From NCBI GenBank assembly GCA_039881145.1, contig JAYKKI010000074.1:5218501-5282500 (forward strand): 64,000 nucleotides of DNA, read 5' to 3'. The notes under the pieces were generated by a model, which ran no database searches, had not been told where the DNA came from, and was given only the letters and a program-made list of their open reading frames with translations. The position numbers and the translations under genes were made by a program. Source of the DNA: Druceiella hillmani (lineage: Eukaryota; Arthropoda; Insecta; Lepidoptera; Hepialidae). Positions 22,945 to 35,001 of the stretch are shown one piece after another. Each line of letters starts with the position of its first letter. The first letter of the stretch is position 1.

Positions 22945-24989
22945 GTAAGTGTAGTGAGAGAAAAGATTTCTGGGAACAACAAAATGTGTATTATTGAGGC
23001 CCAAAAACTTTAAATCAATTATTTGAATGTAGAAACAAACAAATATTAATTTGAGGATTAGAACTCTTTTCTTGAATTCAAGAAATATTCTTTCGCAAAG
23101 TAATTAATTGTTTCAAATAATATTTTACTCAGTTCGTACGGAAACTTTATCAAATCAATATTTTTCTTGAATTCAGAGAACATTTTGTTTTTAAATTATT
23201 AAACCAATGAAATAATTTTATTGAATTTACATTTTAATAATGTTTAATTGACTGTATAACTCAATTTATTGGATTAACGAATTTTTTTTTGTATCCAGAG
23301 AATATTCTATTACATTTTAATCTATCATTTCACATAATATTTAATTGATTGTCGGATGAACAACAACGTAGAAATTTTGTTAGGAGAGGGGCTGAGCGCG
23401 GGAATGGACTGATCGTGAGCATGCTACAAAACAATCAACCGAGCGCTGTTCATTTAAACCATGCGGGGGGGGGGGGAATAAAGACGCTTCTTACAGCTGG
23501 CTACTTCCTTATTGATAAACAATGCCGCCAATAATAATGAATTTCTTTGCCCTCATTTGTTTTTTTCCTTCGCTTAAAATTAAAATATATTGAAAACAAA
23601 TAATTAATTGTTTAATTTAGGCATTATTTTCACTGAGCGTAATTGTATGAATATTTCGATCAAACATATATTTAAATTAAATATATATTTTCTTGATTCA
23701 TTGCAATTGCAAATAATTTTTCTCAGTGTAAGAAATTAATTTATGAAAATGAAAAAAATATGTAATTCATTCAATATATTTTATAATCGACATTATTTGA
23801 GATTTATTATAATTAAATGAAAATTTCTTCAAAACAAACAAATAAAGTTTCAAATTTAATTGAATAATTTATGAAAGGAAGTGTTCAATCTATTGATTAA
23901 AAAAATTAATTAATATTCTTCATTATATATTATTTCATTTGTAAAGAAGATTTCCTTGTAATTCTTACAAATTACTTTGATGCAACTATAAATTTATTTG
24001 ATTCCAATGAATAAATGAAATAAATATTTTCGGAAATCTTATGAATATTTAATTGCGACTATTTGATTAAATATTTATTTGAACCAATTAATATTTAATA
24101 GATTCCAGAATTGTTTGTCTCAGTGTGTATAATGAATAATATTTATGTTAATTCTTAATGAAAATAAATATTGCTTTTGAATTTGGCTTAGTACAAGTGT
24201 TTTATATTACAGTAGGTAACTAAAAAGTGACTTAAATCTTTGATTTATTCAATTGTTCATTGTTCAATTAATTCTGTAAGAATGTTGTAACTAAAAAATG
24301 ATCACAGCATGAGCGAAAATGGTCCAGCGATTTCTTAGTTTTTAAAAAAAAACAAGGAAAATAAAAACTTAGAATTTTGTACAAAATTAATAATATCATC
24401 TAATAATTGGTCATAACTATCCCGATGTAGAGGAATAAAAATAGAAATTTCATCGAAAGTCCGGCTTGTGAAAAGTTTGATAATTTTTAATTAAAAATAT
24501 AAAATATTTCTTTTTAAGAATGTAACCAGAAATGTCGATGTTGATTTACAGTTACTTTATTGAAAAACTTGCAGTCAAAATATTGTATTTGGTTATTTAA
24601 ACAAAAACATGTGAAACATTTTTATGGAGTATGTTAAAGATTCAAAAGTATTCAAGTAAAGAAAAATACAATGTTTTTAGGAACCGTGCGCTACAGGAGA
24701 TTTTATTCATCACTTACAGTGGAAATGACTGTCTGTGAAACTCGGATTTCAGTCACTGCGCCGTCCGTTTCTTTTCGCGGTTCATATACTCGTAGAAGCG
24801 TTAATTTTCTTTGTTGATAGGCAAATTAGCGGCCGGGGTCATAAAAAAGCGAACCTCGGGATTCCGTGGTATTCAATCGCTTTTTTAACCTGTGAATAAG
24901 AGAGAGTCTATACTGTGTAATACGTCCAATATCCGTATGGTATTGGATTTTTTTTAATTTAAGCATGCTTATGATTACACAAAATATCA
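22945..24989 (+). other. AT-rich interval between hAT leader and transposase
   Basis: Probably intron or 5' non-coding DNA of the hAT. It contains a GC-richer patch at 23380-23510 with a 13-base G run at about 23464, and another at 24690-24870. The 61-codon frame at 23349-23534 has no match I recognise. Confidence 0.35.
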
Positions 24990-27211
24990 ACTCCTATCGA
25001 ACCTTTGGCAGCCAAAAGATGACTACAAGTTTCCATATTCCTCGCACTTGATCAAGGGTAAGGAGGTGAAGCGATATTTTGGGCATAAGTATCTCAGTAA
25101 ATATCCCTGCCTGGTATTTTCACATGCTGAATAAGGTTTATTTTATAAATACTGCCCTTTTTCCGCAACTGGTGCTGTTGGTGGAGGTCAAAATACTGTG
25201 CCTTTACAAAAACTTGTGACAAAACCGTTGATAATCTTTAAGTATATTGCAGGCCAGAATGGGGATTTAGAAATACATGGCAATAATATATATCATAAAC
25301 GAGCTGCAGGACAGGCGACAGCATTCCTTCAAACTTTTAATCAACCTAACTTGGAAGTAACCAACCATGTATATCGATAGCGTCTTGGAAGGAAACAGGG
25401 AACGATTTCGTCCTAGTTAAAACTATTATTTTCTTCGGACAACAAAATTTAGCATTCCATGGGTACAGAGATGATGGACTGACGCTTCATAACATTGATG
25501 TTTCTAAGGAATCCGACGTGATTGTGAACAAAGGGAATTTCAGAGAGCTTTTAAAGTTTCAAGTACCTACTGGCGATAAAAAACTAGAGAAACATATACA
25601 TTCACATTCCTCTAATGCTACATATATAAGCAAAACAACAAAAAATACCCTTATTGTATGCTGCGGGAAAGAAATTTTTGAGCAAATATTGAATAACGTG
25701 CGGTCATTACGATTCTATTCAGTACTTTTTGAGGAAACAACTGATGTATCTCACCAGTCCCAGTTGAGCCTTATCTAACGATACGTGCATGAAAGTAATA
25801 TTCGTGAAGACTTCGTCAGTTTTGTAGATGCATTTGAGGAACTAGCTCACGCATGAAAATTATTACGAATCCCATGAAGAAAATTGAAGAGAAACCAGAA
25901 AACTACTGACTACTCAAGAGAAGTTGGACGGAATCTCTACACTTAGGGAGTTGTCTTTGACTAGCAAGGCCATTGGCCAAATTGTCCTATTCCAGCTGAA
26001 AAAGAGACTGAAACTTCCACTAGAATAGTGTGTTGGGATAGGAAAAACGCTGTTAAGCCACCATGCTATAGCCACAAGTTGAATAACTCTATTTCACATA
26101 GTTCTAAAGTGCTGGTTATCTGAGACGCTGTTGCAGTTATGAAAGATGTGATTGCTTTCATTAAATCCCATCTGAAACGAAAAACTGTCGTCATCACCTT
26201 AGGATGTGCGTTTACATCGCTTTGTGAAACCCGGTGGGTAAAGCGGCATGAATATGTTCTTCAATTTTCTGTTGAACTAGAAAAATTGTGGAAATTCTAG
26301 ACAAGATTTCACAGTGGCGTGAGACCCAAGCACAGCTGGCAAGGTTGCTTCCTTGGTAACAACTCCATGCAACACACAATTTGTTGTATCAGTATTGTAT
26401 CTAAGTGATGTACTGTCTCTAACGCAGTCTCTGAGTAAATTACTACAGAAGGCGGCGCTTGATCTTAATGACAGTGCTATGCTAGTAAATAACACAATTC
26501 TTATTGTTGCCAGTCGTCGAGAAAATATAGACGCTAGTTTTAAGGATGTCTGGTAGCGTGTAGAAAATCTAGCCGATCAACTGGATATCAAGCTGAATAT
26601 TCCTCGCCATGGTGGAAGCCAGATTTATCGCGCCAACCGTAAAATAAATTCACCCGAGGAATACAACAGAATTTCACTCCACGCACACTTACTAGACTTT
26701 CTTCTCACAGATTTGCGAGAAAGATTCTAAGCTCAAATCTTGAACGTCTTTCAGCTGTCAGTTTTCATTCCAGAAAATATTGTTAAAATTCTTCTGGTGA
26801 ATATGACAAAAGTATACATTCCCTCCTCGACCACTTCGGATTGGATTCTTTTGATGATAAGGGCGCTGCTTCTCTTCTATTGAAAAGTGAATTGTTGCTG
26901 TGGCGAGAGAAATGGGTCCAAGAAAAGGAACGGCAAAAAGACTTTCCCATAACAGCTTTGGATATATTGTCAAGGTGCGATAAGGATGTATTTTCCATAA
27001 TACATGAATCGATACTAATCCTTCGACACTTCCGGTGACTTCTGCAGAAAGGTCATTCTCGTCGTTACGGCGCCTTAAAACATACTTAAGATCAACTATG
27101 TCTGAAAACCGCCTCCTCGGTCTTGCCCTTATGCCCATCCATAGGCATATTCCCATTGACATCGATAAAGTGATCACAAGATTTGCAAAACCGGTAGTAA
27201 GAAGAGATTAG
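24990..27211 (+). mobile_element. hAT transposase with TTF-type zinc finger (ZMYM1-like), near full length but broken
   Basis: The whole protein can be followed. A TTF-type zinc finger comes first: LWQPKDDYKFPY at about 25003, then KRYFGHKYLSKYPCLVFSHAE, a stop at 25132, and FYKYC. Next is LQKLVTKPL with NGDLEIHGNNIYHKRAAGQA, then the DUF4371 catalytic-domain block GNFRELLKFQ, SSNATYISKTTKN, FYSVLFEETTDVSHQSQLS (25530-25775). ETRWVKRHE follows at about 26227, LADQLDIKLNIPR at about 26568, and the hAT C-terminal dimerisation domain SAERSFSSLRRLKTYLRST near 27045-27100. The frame closes with FAKPVVRRD and a TAG at 27209-27211. At least six frameshifts or stops prevent expression. The end sequence of the element is uncertain; 'gaccgcgcctg' near 27345 is a candidate right end. 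Confidence 0.88.
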
Positions 27212-27720
27212 AGTTTATTATCTAGGAACCCTATTATGTAGATACCTCTTCAGAATATATTGTTTTATCTTTATCTTAATATGTGTTTTTATTTAATATA
27301 TTTTTACTATAGGCAAACAGAGCATTATTTAGATGCAAGTCTATGGACCGCGCCTGAATGTATGTATTATTTTTCAGTAAAATATAGTTTCGAACATGAA
27401 TATATTTATATAATATTGTTACTATGACAGATTTTTTATAAATAAAGAGTATTATAAAACTAAAATATTAAACTTAAGGTATGTGATCTTGAAAAAGTTG
27501 CTATTAAAATTAGTTCAGTGCAAGTAATAGAAAGTAGAACTTAGTCCAAATTTAATTTCATAACAAATTAAGTTTCGATTTTAGTACAGAAATCTTACTT
27601 TTTTAAAAAGGGAAACAATGAGTTGAATTTTAAAACCTGCACTAAATAAGCAAGTCTTTAAAGTAATTTAAGTCAAATTTACACAATTAAAATGAAAAAT
27701 AATATTTATTTAAAGAAAAA

Positions 27721-27721
27721 A

Positions 27722-27786
<65 letters not shown>
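27721..27786. repeat. Compound (AC)n(TA)n microsatellite
   Basis: An alternating acacac run passes directly into about 22 TA units. Confidence 0.95.
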
Positions 27787-27789
<3 letters not shown>

Positions 27790-27879
27790 CAAGGGTTCTA
27801 TTATTAATGAACTAACTCATGTATAAATAATATTCAGTATTAGTATATAGTATGCGGTTAATTGATAAAGCGACGTTCT

Positions 27880-28290
27880 TTATATAACGTATTTTTTAAT
27901 TTTAAAGTTTTGGAAGAGATGAAAATCAATGAATACCATTTTGATAATAATCAGTCAGTAAATTCAGAAATAGGCACAATGAGTGCCATAGACGTCGATA
28001 CAAGTGACCTTAGCTCTGTATTTTACACACCCAGGAAAAGTTAAATTAAAGAGAAAATTAAACATATGAAACTTGTCCAATCAGGCGTATAGAAAGAAAT
28101 TAACACACTTAAAACAAAACTGTAGTTTAAAAAAGAAAGACCAGTCATTAGTTAACATCATAGCAAAGTTAAAGAAAAATAAGTTATTTACTCAGGATGA
28201 AGCATATACATTAAATATGTCAGCGGAAACTGCCGAAATTTACAACATCCAAATTCTAAAAAACAAAAAGAACTCTGGGAAAGTGGGTAC
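27880..28290 (+). mobile_element. P-element/THAP9-like transposase relic, 5' coiled-coil segment
   Basis: 'TPRKS' and a charged helix-forming stretch (KKLTHLKQNCSLKKKDQSL, then IIAKLKKNKLFTQDEAYTLN at about 28090-28215) lead into SAETAEIYNIQILKNKKNSGK. In THAP9 and P-element transposases the coiled coil is followed by a similar segment and then by the helix-turn-helix. The THAP zinc finger itself was not found. The protein homology then stops at a TA microsatellite and a Tc1-like element, and resumes near 30420, so this is one element split in two. Confidence 0.6.
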
Positions 28291-28340
28291 GTACTTCTCT
28301 TTTTTCTGTACGAAAATAGTTAGTAATAAACGTGAATCAA

Positions 28341-28342
<2 letters not shown>

Positions 28343-28400
<58 letters not shown>
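28343..28400. repeat. (AT)n microsatellite
   Basis: About 29 AT units. They sit at the boundary between the P-element relic and the Tc1-like element. Confidence 0.95.
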
Positions 28401-28401
<1 letters not shown>

Positions 28402-28671
28402 TCTTTTCCAAAAAACGGGCACTTATAGAAATAACAATATCAGAGTTATTTTATTATTATTTGATGCATTTTATATGGCGATATGATGAGAATATTGTTA
28501 TTTATTATTGAGATATCGTTTTTACCTACTTCAGTCATTAAAAATGCGAATAAATAAAAAAAACGGTGTAAAGTCCAGAGACGAGCGTTTTCATAATGGT
28601 GCATTAAAAATGGCTAAAGTTTATTTTTGAATATTTTTTATTAATTTAACATCAAATTTGGAAATTTAGTA

Positions 28672-29683
28672 ACGAGTATGGCCTCCTCTACCTAAGATCA
28701 ATGCGCTTAATCTGCATGGCATGCTTTCGACGACGTTTTTTATCATTTCCTGAGGAATACGTTCCCATTCAGCGACGATCATATTTTTAAGGGCCTGAGT
28801 GTTTTCTGGAGCTGGTTTTACGGCTCTGACGCATCGTTTGAGATTATTTCATATGTGTTCTATCGGATTGAGGTCGGGACTTCTAGCTGGCCAGTCTAAC
28901 CGACGAATTCTGGCCTCCTGCATATACGCATCAACGTCTCTAGAGCGGTGGGCGCGAGCGTTGTCGTCCATAAAAATGGACTCGCCTCCAACTGCTGTTA
29001 ATGCGGGTTGGGCATGAGGAATAAGAACCTCTGTTATGTCCCTTTGCACATTAAGTGTGCCATTTTCAATATAAACTAATTCGGTACGGTCATCCGAGTT
29101 AATACCAGCCCAAAACATTACGGAGCCTCCACCATAAGGGGTGATTTCCTCAAAGCACACTTCTGCGAAGCGTTCTCCAGGTCTTCGTAAGACTCGCCGA
29201 CGTCGATCCTCACCAGTAATCGATATACGAGCATCGGAGAATAAAACACTATTCCAGTCTTGTTGAGTCCATGACGAAAAATTTTGAGCGAATCTCAATC
29301 TGGCAACTCGATGCTCACGGACCAATGTAGGGCCCCGAGCTGGGCGATAGCTACGTATATTAAAGGCCTGAAGTAATCCTTCTGACTGTCCATAGGCTTA
29401 CTCGTGTACCTCTGACGTCCTCGAGGTTCTGTTTGAGATCCACGTACATAACTTGACGATTTCGTAGCGCTTGACTGACTATGAGGCGGTCGTCCCGTGG
29501 TTCAGTGCACCGCTTCCTTCCAGAACCGAGCCTTCTACTAACGGAGCTCGTTTCTTGATATCGATGCCAGGTTCTTTGGACGGTGGCACGGCTCACATTA
29601 TACTGCTGAGACACGTAACATTGGCTACAGCCTTCTTCAAGCAGCGCAATAATTTTACTAGCTCTTATCGTTTTGTCAACCAT
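28672..29683 (-). mobile_element. Tc1-like transposase, DD34E, recently inactivated
   Basis: Read on the minus strand the protein starts at 29683 (MVDKTIRASKIIALLEEG) with two helix-turn-helix blocks (..YNVSRATVQRTWHRYQ, then LGSGRKR). The catalytic triad follows: first D in VLFSDARIS, second D in IFMDDNARAH, and E in SPDLNPIEH. The count between the last two is 34, the Tc1 pattern. Only two lesions are evident: a frameshift near 29375 (frame changes before QAFNIRSYRPARGPTLVREH) and a TGA at 28849-28851 where Trp is expected after NPIEHI. Beyond it the frame continues to MPCRLSALILGRGGHTRY (about 28672). The family is about 340 residues, so the copy is essentially full length. I could not define its terminal inverted repeats. 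Confidence 0.92.
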
Positions 29684-29987
29684 ACTGAGAACAGCAAACA
29701 GAAGTGAACTAATACAGCAAACAGCAGAAATTAATTAAAATTTATTCGTTAAAATAAAAAACGTAACGAATGAAAAAGAATAAGAGTTGGATTTCATTTA
29801 CCGCCAAAAAGTACGTTTTGTCAGTGAAAGAGAATTTTCATTAAAAAGAATAAATTTCGAATTTAGAACGTTCGTTAATACACTATACCTGCCAGTAACA
29901 ATTACAATTACTACAACCTCTTAATAAATAATATTTTGTTAATAATATGAAAAAAACAAAACCGCCTGTTTTTTATGCAAGAATGTA

Positions 29988-30011
29988 TACACACACACAC
30001 ACACACACACA
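29988..30011. repeat. (AC)n microsatellite
   Basis: About twelve AC units. Confidence 0.95.
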
Positions 30012-30419
30012 AGTAATCCTAAATGCTTTACGATGACGTTTATATAGGTTAGGAATTTCACCATAAACAGTATGTGATTTCTTTCATGAAAATAAGAAAA
30101 TAAACAAAATTTGCTTAACAATTAACAATTTGTAACAATTTTCTCAACTTTTTATATAATTGACAGATTATTATATGGAGAGTCCAAAAATTGTGAATGT
30201 GAAAATTCATCCAATCGTTGTTATGATTTTTTTTTTAAATTATTGCGTACTTAAATAATTCACAATTAGATAAATAATTTCTTGTCTTCATGTACTCATT
30301 ACTAACCGTAAACATAGCTGGTCAGTATATAGGTACATTAAACATGTATCTACTTAAGTACAAATATTGAAGACAACTATAATTATTAAATAAAATATAT
30401 AGTTTTCGGGTATGCTACT

Positions 30420-32120
30420 ATAAAAGCGGAACCAGGTGTAACTAAAGAATCTTTTGAGGCCTTGAAAATGAGAAGGAAAACTATATTACACAATCTATCA
30501 TGCGGTCTTATGAGGAACGAAATGTCAATAAGCAGCAAAAGCTGTTCAGCTGAAAAAGGAACATAGGCTTTGTTGACTTTGGAAATGGGATCAACGACGA
30601 TCGCACAGCTTCAAAACGTTCATCCTAATGGTAGTTAGACTTACGGAGAATCGGAAATTATCAGTTGGTTACTTATTGGTGGAGGGTTCATTAAGAGAAA
30701 GCGGGGCCAATCTAGTTACAAACTGTCTTCAAAAATATTCCGATGTTGGCGTTGACATTTACACTTTGGTATATATTCGCAACTTTGATGTTTGTTGAAC
30801 ATATATTGTACTGTAATCTAAACGACGTCAATAACTTAAAAACAACGTTTGTGCATACAATTACAAGACAAAATGTAATAGTTTTCTTAGATGCGGTGCA
30901 CATTATAAAATTGGTTCGCAATGTATTTAAAAAAAAGAAAGTCGTTTTTAATAGTAATGGAGAACGAATAGAGTGGGCATTTTTGGTCCGGTTATTGAAG
31001 TTACAAAATGATCAAAATTGCAATTTTGCAAATAAACTTACGTCACGACATATACACTTCAAAAATCAAATAATGAAAGTGAAGCTTGCAGTTCAACTAT
31101 TGAGCTCAAGCGTAAGGATGTCACCAAAATTATGTGTCACAGTTTTAAATTTACCAGCGCTATGGTTGAGTTCATTTCACTCTTCAATAATATATGTGAT
31201 ATTTTGAATTCGAGTCGATTTAACTATTTTCGTTACAAGCGAGCATTTTCTACTAATAAGAAAGTTGAAATACTTGAGTTTATTGGTGACAGAAAAAATT
31301 ATATAAAAGATTTGAAAATACATTGTTTAAAATTAAATAGAGGATTAAAAACAAAAACAAAAAATAATACAAAACAAGAAACATTTTCAACCAAAAATTA
31401 GTTTAAAGATACTTAATTTTTTTTTCATTCAAAGAGTAAGACCGGTTTATTAGTTTTAGTAGTTTGGTTACGAAGTTTAAAAATTACTTATAATAATTAA
31501 GCAGAATCGACTAAAAAATTAAAATATATGTCATCTGGGGCTTTTTTTAGTATTATATGAAAAGATGAGGGTTTCAATGACAGTCCAAATGTTATTCAGT
31601 TAAAAGGTGCTCATAGAAAAGTATTAACTCATCTATCGTAGAAATCTGTTTTACAGGTACCTCGCTAGTTACGCTTTCACTATTAACAGTTTCCTCTGTG
31701 ACTAGCATTAATGAAACGTCACAAGGTTATCGACACGATGATTATGAACCAAGTCGTACAATGTTCAGTGACCAAGGTGTTTCGACAGGGCTAGTGTATT
31801 TAAATAACTACATCATATCGTCACAATTTCTGTCAAAAATTTGTCCTCATTTGATAGTGTTAAATGAATTGTGAAATATATTACAGGTTGCGTGTCGAGA
31901 TCGCTGTTAAAGAAAATGAAATTTGAAACTCGTGTTGACAGCTTAATTTCAAATGAAAGACTATGGTTTCATAAATTGACAGTCTTAAAAAATATGGGTG
32001 TATTATGCTTTCCAACACACGATATATATTCAGTATGGCTTCAGACTGAGAATATTATAAGAAAATGTAAAAAAAATAGTCAAACTGCATGCACAGAGTT
32101 CAGTAATAATGATATGTGAC
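30420..32120 (+). mobile_element. P-element/THAP9-like transposase relic, catalytic and C-terminal segments
   Basis: Blocks follow the family order. Near 30437: GVTKESFEALKMRRKTILHN. Near 30580: a GYVDFGNGINDDR-type core, readable across a frameshift, which belongs to the RNase H-like fold. Near 30630: LTENRKLSVGYLLVEG. At 30700-30770: NLVTNCLQKYSDVGVDIYTL. At 30885-31065: FLDAVHIIKLVRNVF, IEWAFLVRLLKLQND and ANKLTSRHIHFKNQ. At 31150-31310: FISLFNNICDILNSSRFNYF in a shifted frame. A last block at 31871-32060 (YITGCVSRSLLKKMKFETRV) matches the C-terminal region. It has multiple frameshifts and is not functional. Confidence 0.8.
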
Positions 32121-32199
32121 TTATATTTTCACAAAAAACATTAAAATGTTTCATGAGGACCAATTTATTTTCCTGCCTGCGTGACCACACCAGCCAGCG

Positions 32200-34100
32200 A
32201 CCTACAACCATAGGTTCCATTTGCTACGTGTAATAGTTCAGAAATATACTAATGTTAGAACGCACTATGACGCCAAAACTTAAAACTTAAGGAATGCGAT
32301 ACAAAGGTAAATATATAAAAAGCTTGTGCTTTTTAAAGGACAATAGTCATTTATTTTAAACGTTTTTAAAAATTTATTCCTTTATAAAAAAATATTCTTT
32401 TAAAAAAATTATCTTTTTCCGTTTATTCCACAATTTCATTACGTTAACTGCTTGTAATATATAACTGATGACATATAGGTGGCTATAACCTAACATGTTC
32501 ATTTAAGAAAAGATTCAAAGAACCGAGTACCAAGGAAACTTTTTAAAATAATATTTTCAACAAATCTAAACCTCGATAATTTATGGAATATGACCCATTG
32601 TCATTCCGAGTGTGTTTAATTGTTATTTTTGTCTTCAAATGAATTGTATATTAATGTTTAGTGAAGAAATTTTATACAACTTTATCATTTTATACGGCTA
32701 ATTTATGAAATTACTGCCTTTCCTTAGCTAATACAAAATCGATACATGTTTTATATCTGAAAACATATTATTTTCTAGCTAGTTAACCTTTCAAATAATA
32801 ATTACTAAATATATATGCGAGCAACTCAACACTGTCGTATCGCCCTCTAAAACCAATTTAAAATATTTTGGTACAATATCTGATTTTTTGTCATAAGCAA
32901 GACTGTCAAATGTTTAATTGATTTCTAAAACAGTGAAATAATAATTATAAAAGGAAATTTGTTTTAATGGTAAACAGTACTAAAGGTAAAACCCGAAAGC
33001 ATAATGTAATTTAAGATAATTTAAAAAAAACTCGTATAGTCTTATGAGTGTTTTGCGACAAAGTCGTTATTGTAAACTCGTATGTTACAATCAGTATGCT
33101 GATATGTTCACAAATGCCTTTACCGGAACTAAATTTAAACTCATTAACGTGAACTTGGAAGAATTCATTAAAGTAGAAAGTGGAACACCGTTTAATACAA
33201 TTGAATAAACGTAACTCTTGATTTTTAGTATGTAATCGTTGTATTTTCTTTACGATTACATAAATTTATGATCCACTTGTATTGTATAAATAATTGTTTA
33301 GTCTTAAGTTACATTGTTTAACAAATTATTAACTGTTAACCTATGATCTATTTATACTATCTCGACAAACTTTTAACTTAAATATTATTGTTCAGTGTAT
33401 TGTTAACTTTGTGTTCATATATTTGTCCAATTTTAGAGACATCGCTTCATTCGGGTTTCTGTACACCTTTCTTATATGTAAAGAAACCGCAGTATGCAGA
33501 AAGTTCTAATTAGCAGGGAGTGTTGAAACATTTACACCAGGCTGAACATATATGTACATAGTAAAGTCGCCCACTATTGTGCGGTTTTTAATATAGGTTT
33601 TTAATAGCTTTGATCGCGATTTCGTTCGCGTGAAATTCGTTACAAGAAAACTTATTAGGAATAATGGACATTATTATTTCTTTATTTTTTTATTGGAGTT
33701 TACTCCTTAAGAATCGATTCTCATATATAGCATTCGGTATGAAGTTTTATGAGGAGTAAAATCAGAAGTTCAGAGCGTAAAAAAATGTAACCGTTAGCCG
33801 ACAACATTTCCGTGCCCGAATATGCACGTGTGTGAGAGTGAGATATCAATATGTTTATTTGACATCTTCTTATGGCGTAATCGCAGTGACGGAGTGTGAC
33901 ACACATAGTTTACTATCGTTCGCTTATATCAAGATGTAATCATTAAATGTCATTATGTGTGAATATTTGGTTTCTTCTATTCTACAAAATTAAAAAGTCT
34001 CTTTTAATTTTAACTTCTTTATCGGACGTCATTAAATGTTTTTAATTTTATTGTATAAATTTGATCTTGTACATTTATGTTTTATTTGAAAATAATTTTA
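32200..34100. other. Gene-free AT-rich stretch
   Basis: Apart from the dispersed repeat at 33692-33775, no reading frame or structure could be assigned. Confidence 0.4.
33692..33775 (+). repeat. Dispersed repeat, copy 2
   Basis: Matches 1785-1870 in the same orientation: 'ttggagtttactcc', 'aatcgatt', 'catatatagc', 'cggtatgaa' and 'tttatgaggagtaaaatca'. Confidence 0.6.
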
Positions 34101-34111
34101 ATCATCAAGAA

Positions 34112-34155
34112 TTTGTACATGGAAAATAAAATTTAATATATTTTCCATGTACAAA
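34112..34155. repeat. Inverted repeat, 16-bp arms
   Basis: Arms 34112-34127 (tttgtacatggaaaat) and 34140-34155 are exact reverse complements around a 12-bp AT loop. Confidence 0.8.
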
Positions 34156-34747
34156 ATTCACTCGTTTACAGTTTTATTATATGTATAGATAACAGACCAT
34201 AAAAACCCCGTGATTCAGTTCCTGCTCGGTATCATCAAGACTTGCGGTGGCTATTTGTCCGAGTTTTTCATCGTAAAATATATACAGAATTACAACCGAG
34301 TCTTCCACCGTGTCTTTATTATATTTCAATACGAACAAATATTTCAATACGAATAAACTTTCAATAAAAATAAGATGTCCGAGAAAATATATATTTGATA
34401 TAATTTCAGCGAAATTCTTTTTAAAATAGCATGTAGGTAATATGAGGTAAACTAAATTATTATTGCAAATATACTTTATATTTGTAGATATAGACGGAGA
34501 TGAAAAATTAATCATAACAGTGAACTTGCGTGATGGGGGAGGGTGTTTAGAATATTATATGTTTTTAACATAAATTCCGTATGTTTAACTTTTCAGGACC
34601 ATAATGTTTCTATATCTAATAACGTGAGTTCAGTAATAAAAATATAGTCCATATGGTATCAATTGAAATCATTTGAAGGAAAACAAATTAAAAGATGGAT
34701 AGTTTTTTCATAAATTGATAGGACATACATGTTCTTATGGTCGTTAA

Positions 34748-34763
34748 GGGATACATATGTCCC
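34748..34763. repeat. 16-bp palindrome, piggyBac left subterminal
   Basis: GGGATACATATGTCCC, preceded by 'ggtcgttaa'. Variants occur at 36769-36784 and 37491-37506, outside the transposase frame on both sides. Confidence 0.6.
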
Positions 34764-35001
34764 ACCAATTTATATAATATTTTGCTTGAAATAAATGGTA
34801 GAGTTTTTGTAAATTATCATTATTTTAACTAGTGTTACAGTTTCTTCGTAATATCTGAATAAAATAATAAATTCCTATAACATATTGCCAAACAAATGAA
34901 ACAAACGAACAACGTAAAACCTATATAGTCATCCGTGGTACTACGCAAAACAATTCCTTTGATTGGTATAACATAAGTACATCTTATATATTTGGCAAGT
35001 T

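Noticed and set aside
28073..28486. 137-codon frame with a long Tyr-Ile repeat as a protein
   Set aside because: The first half is transposase relic and the Tyr-Ile run is the translated AT microsatellite.
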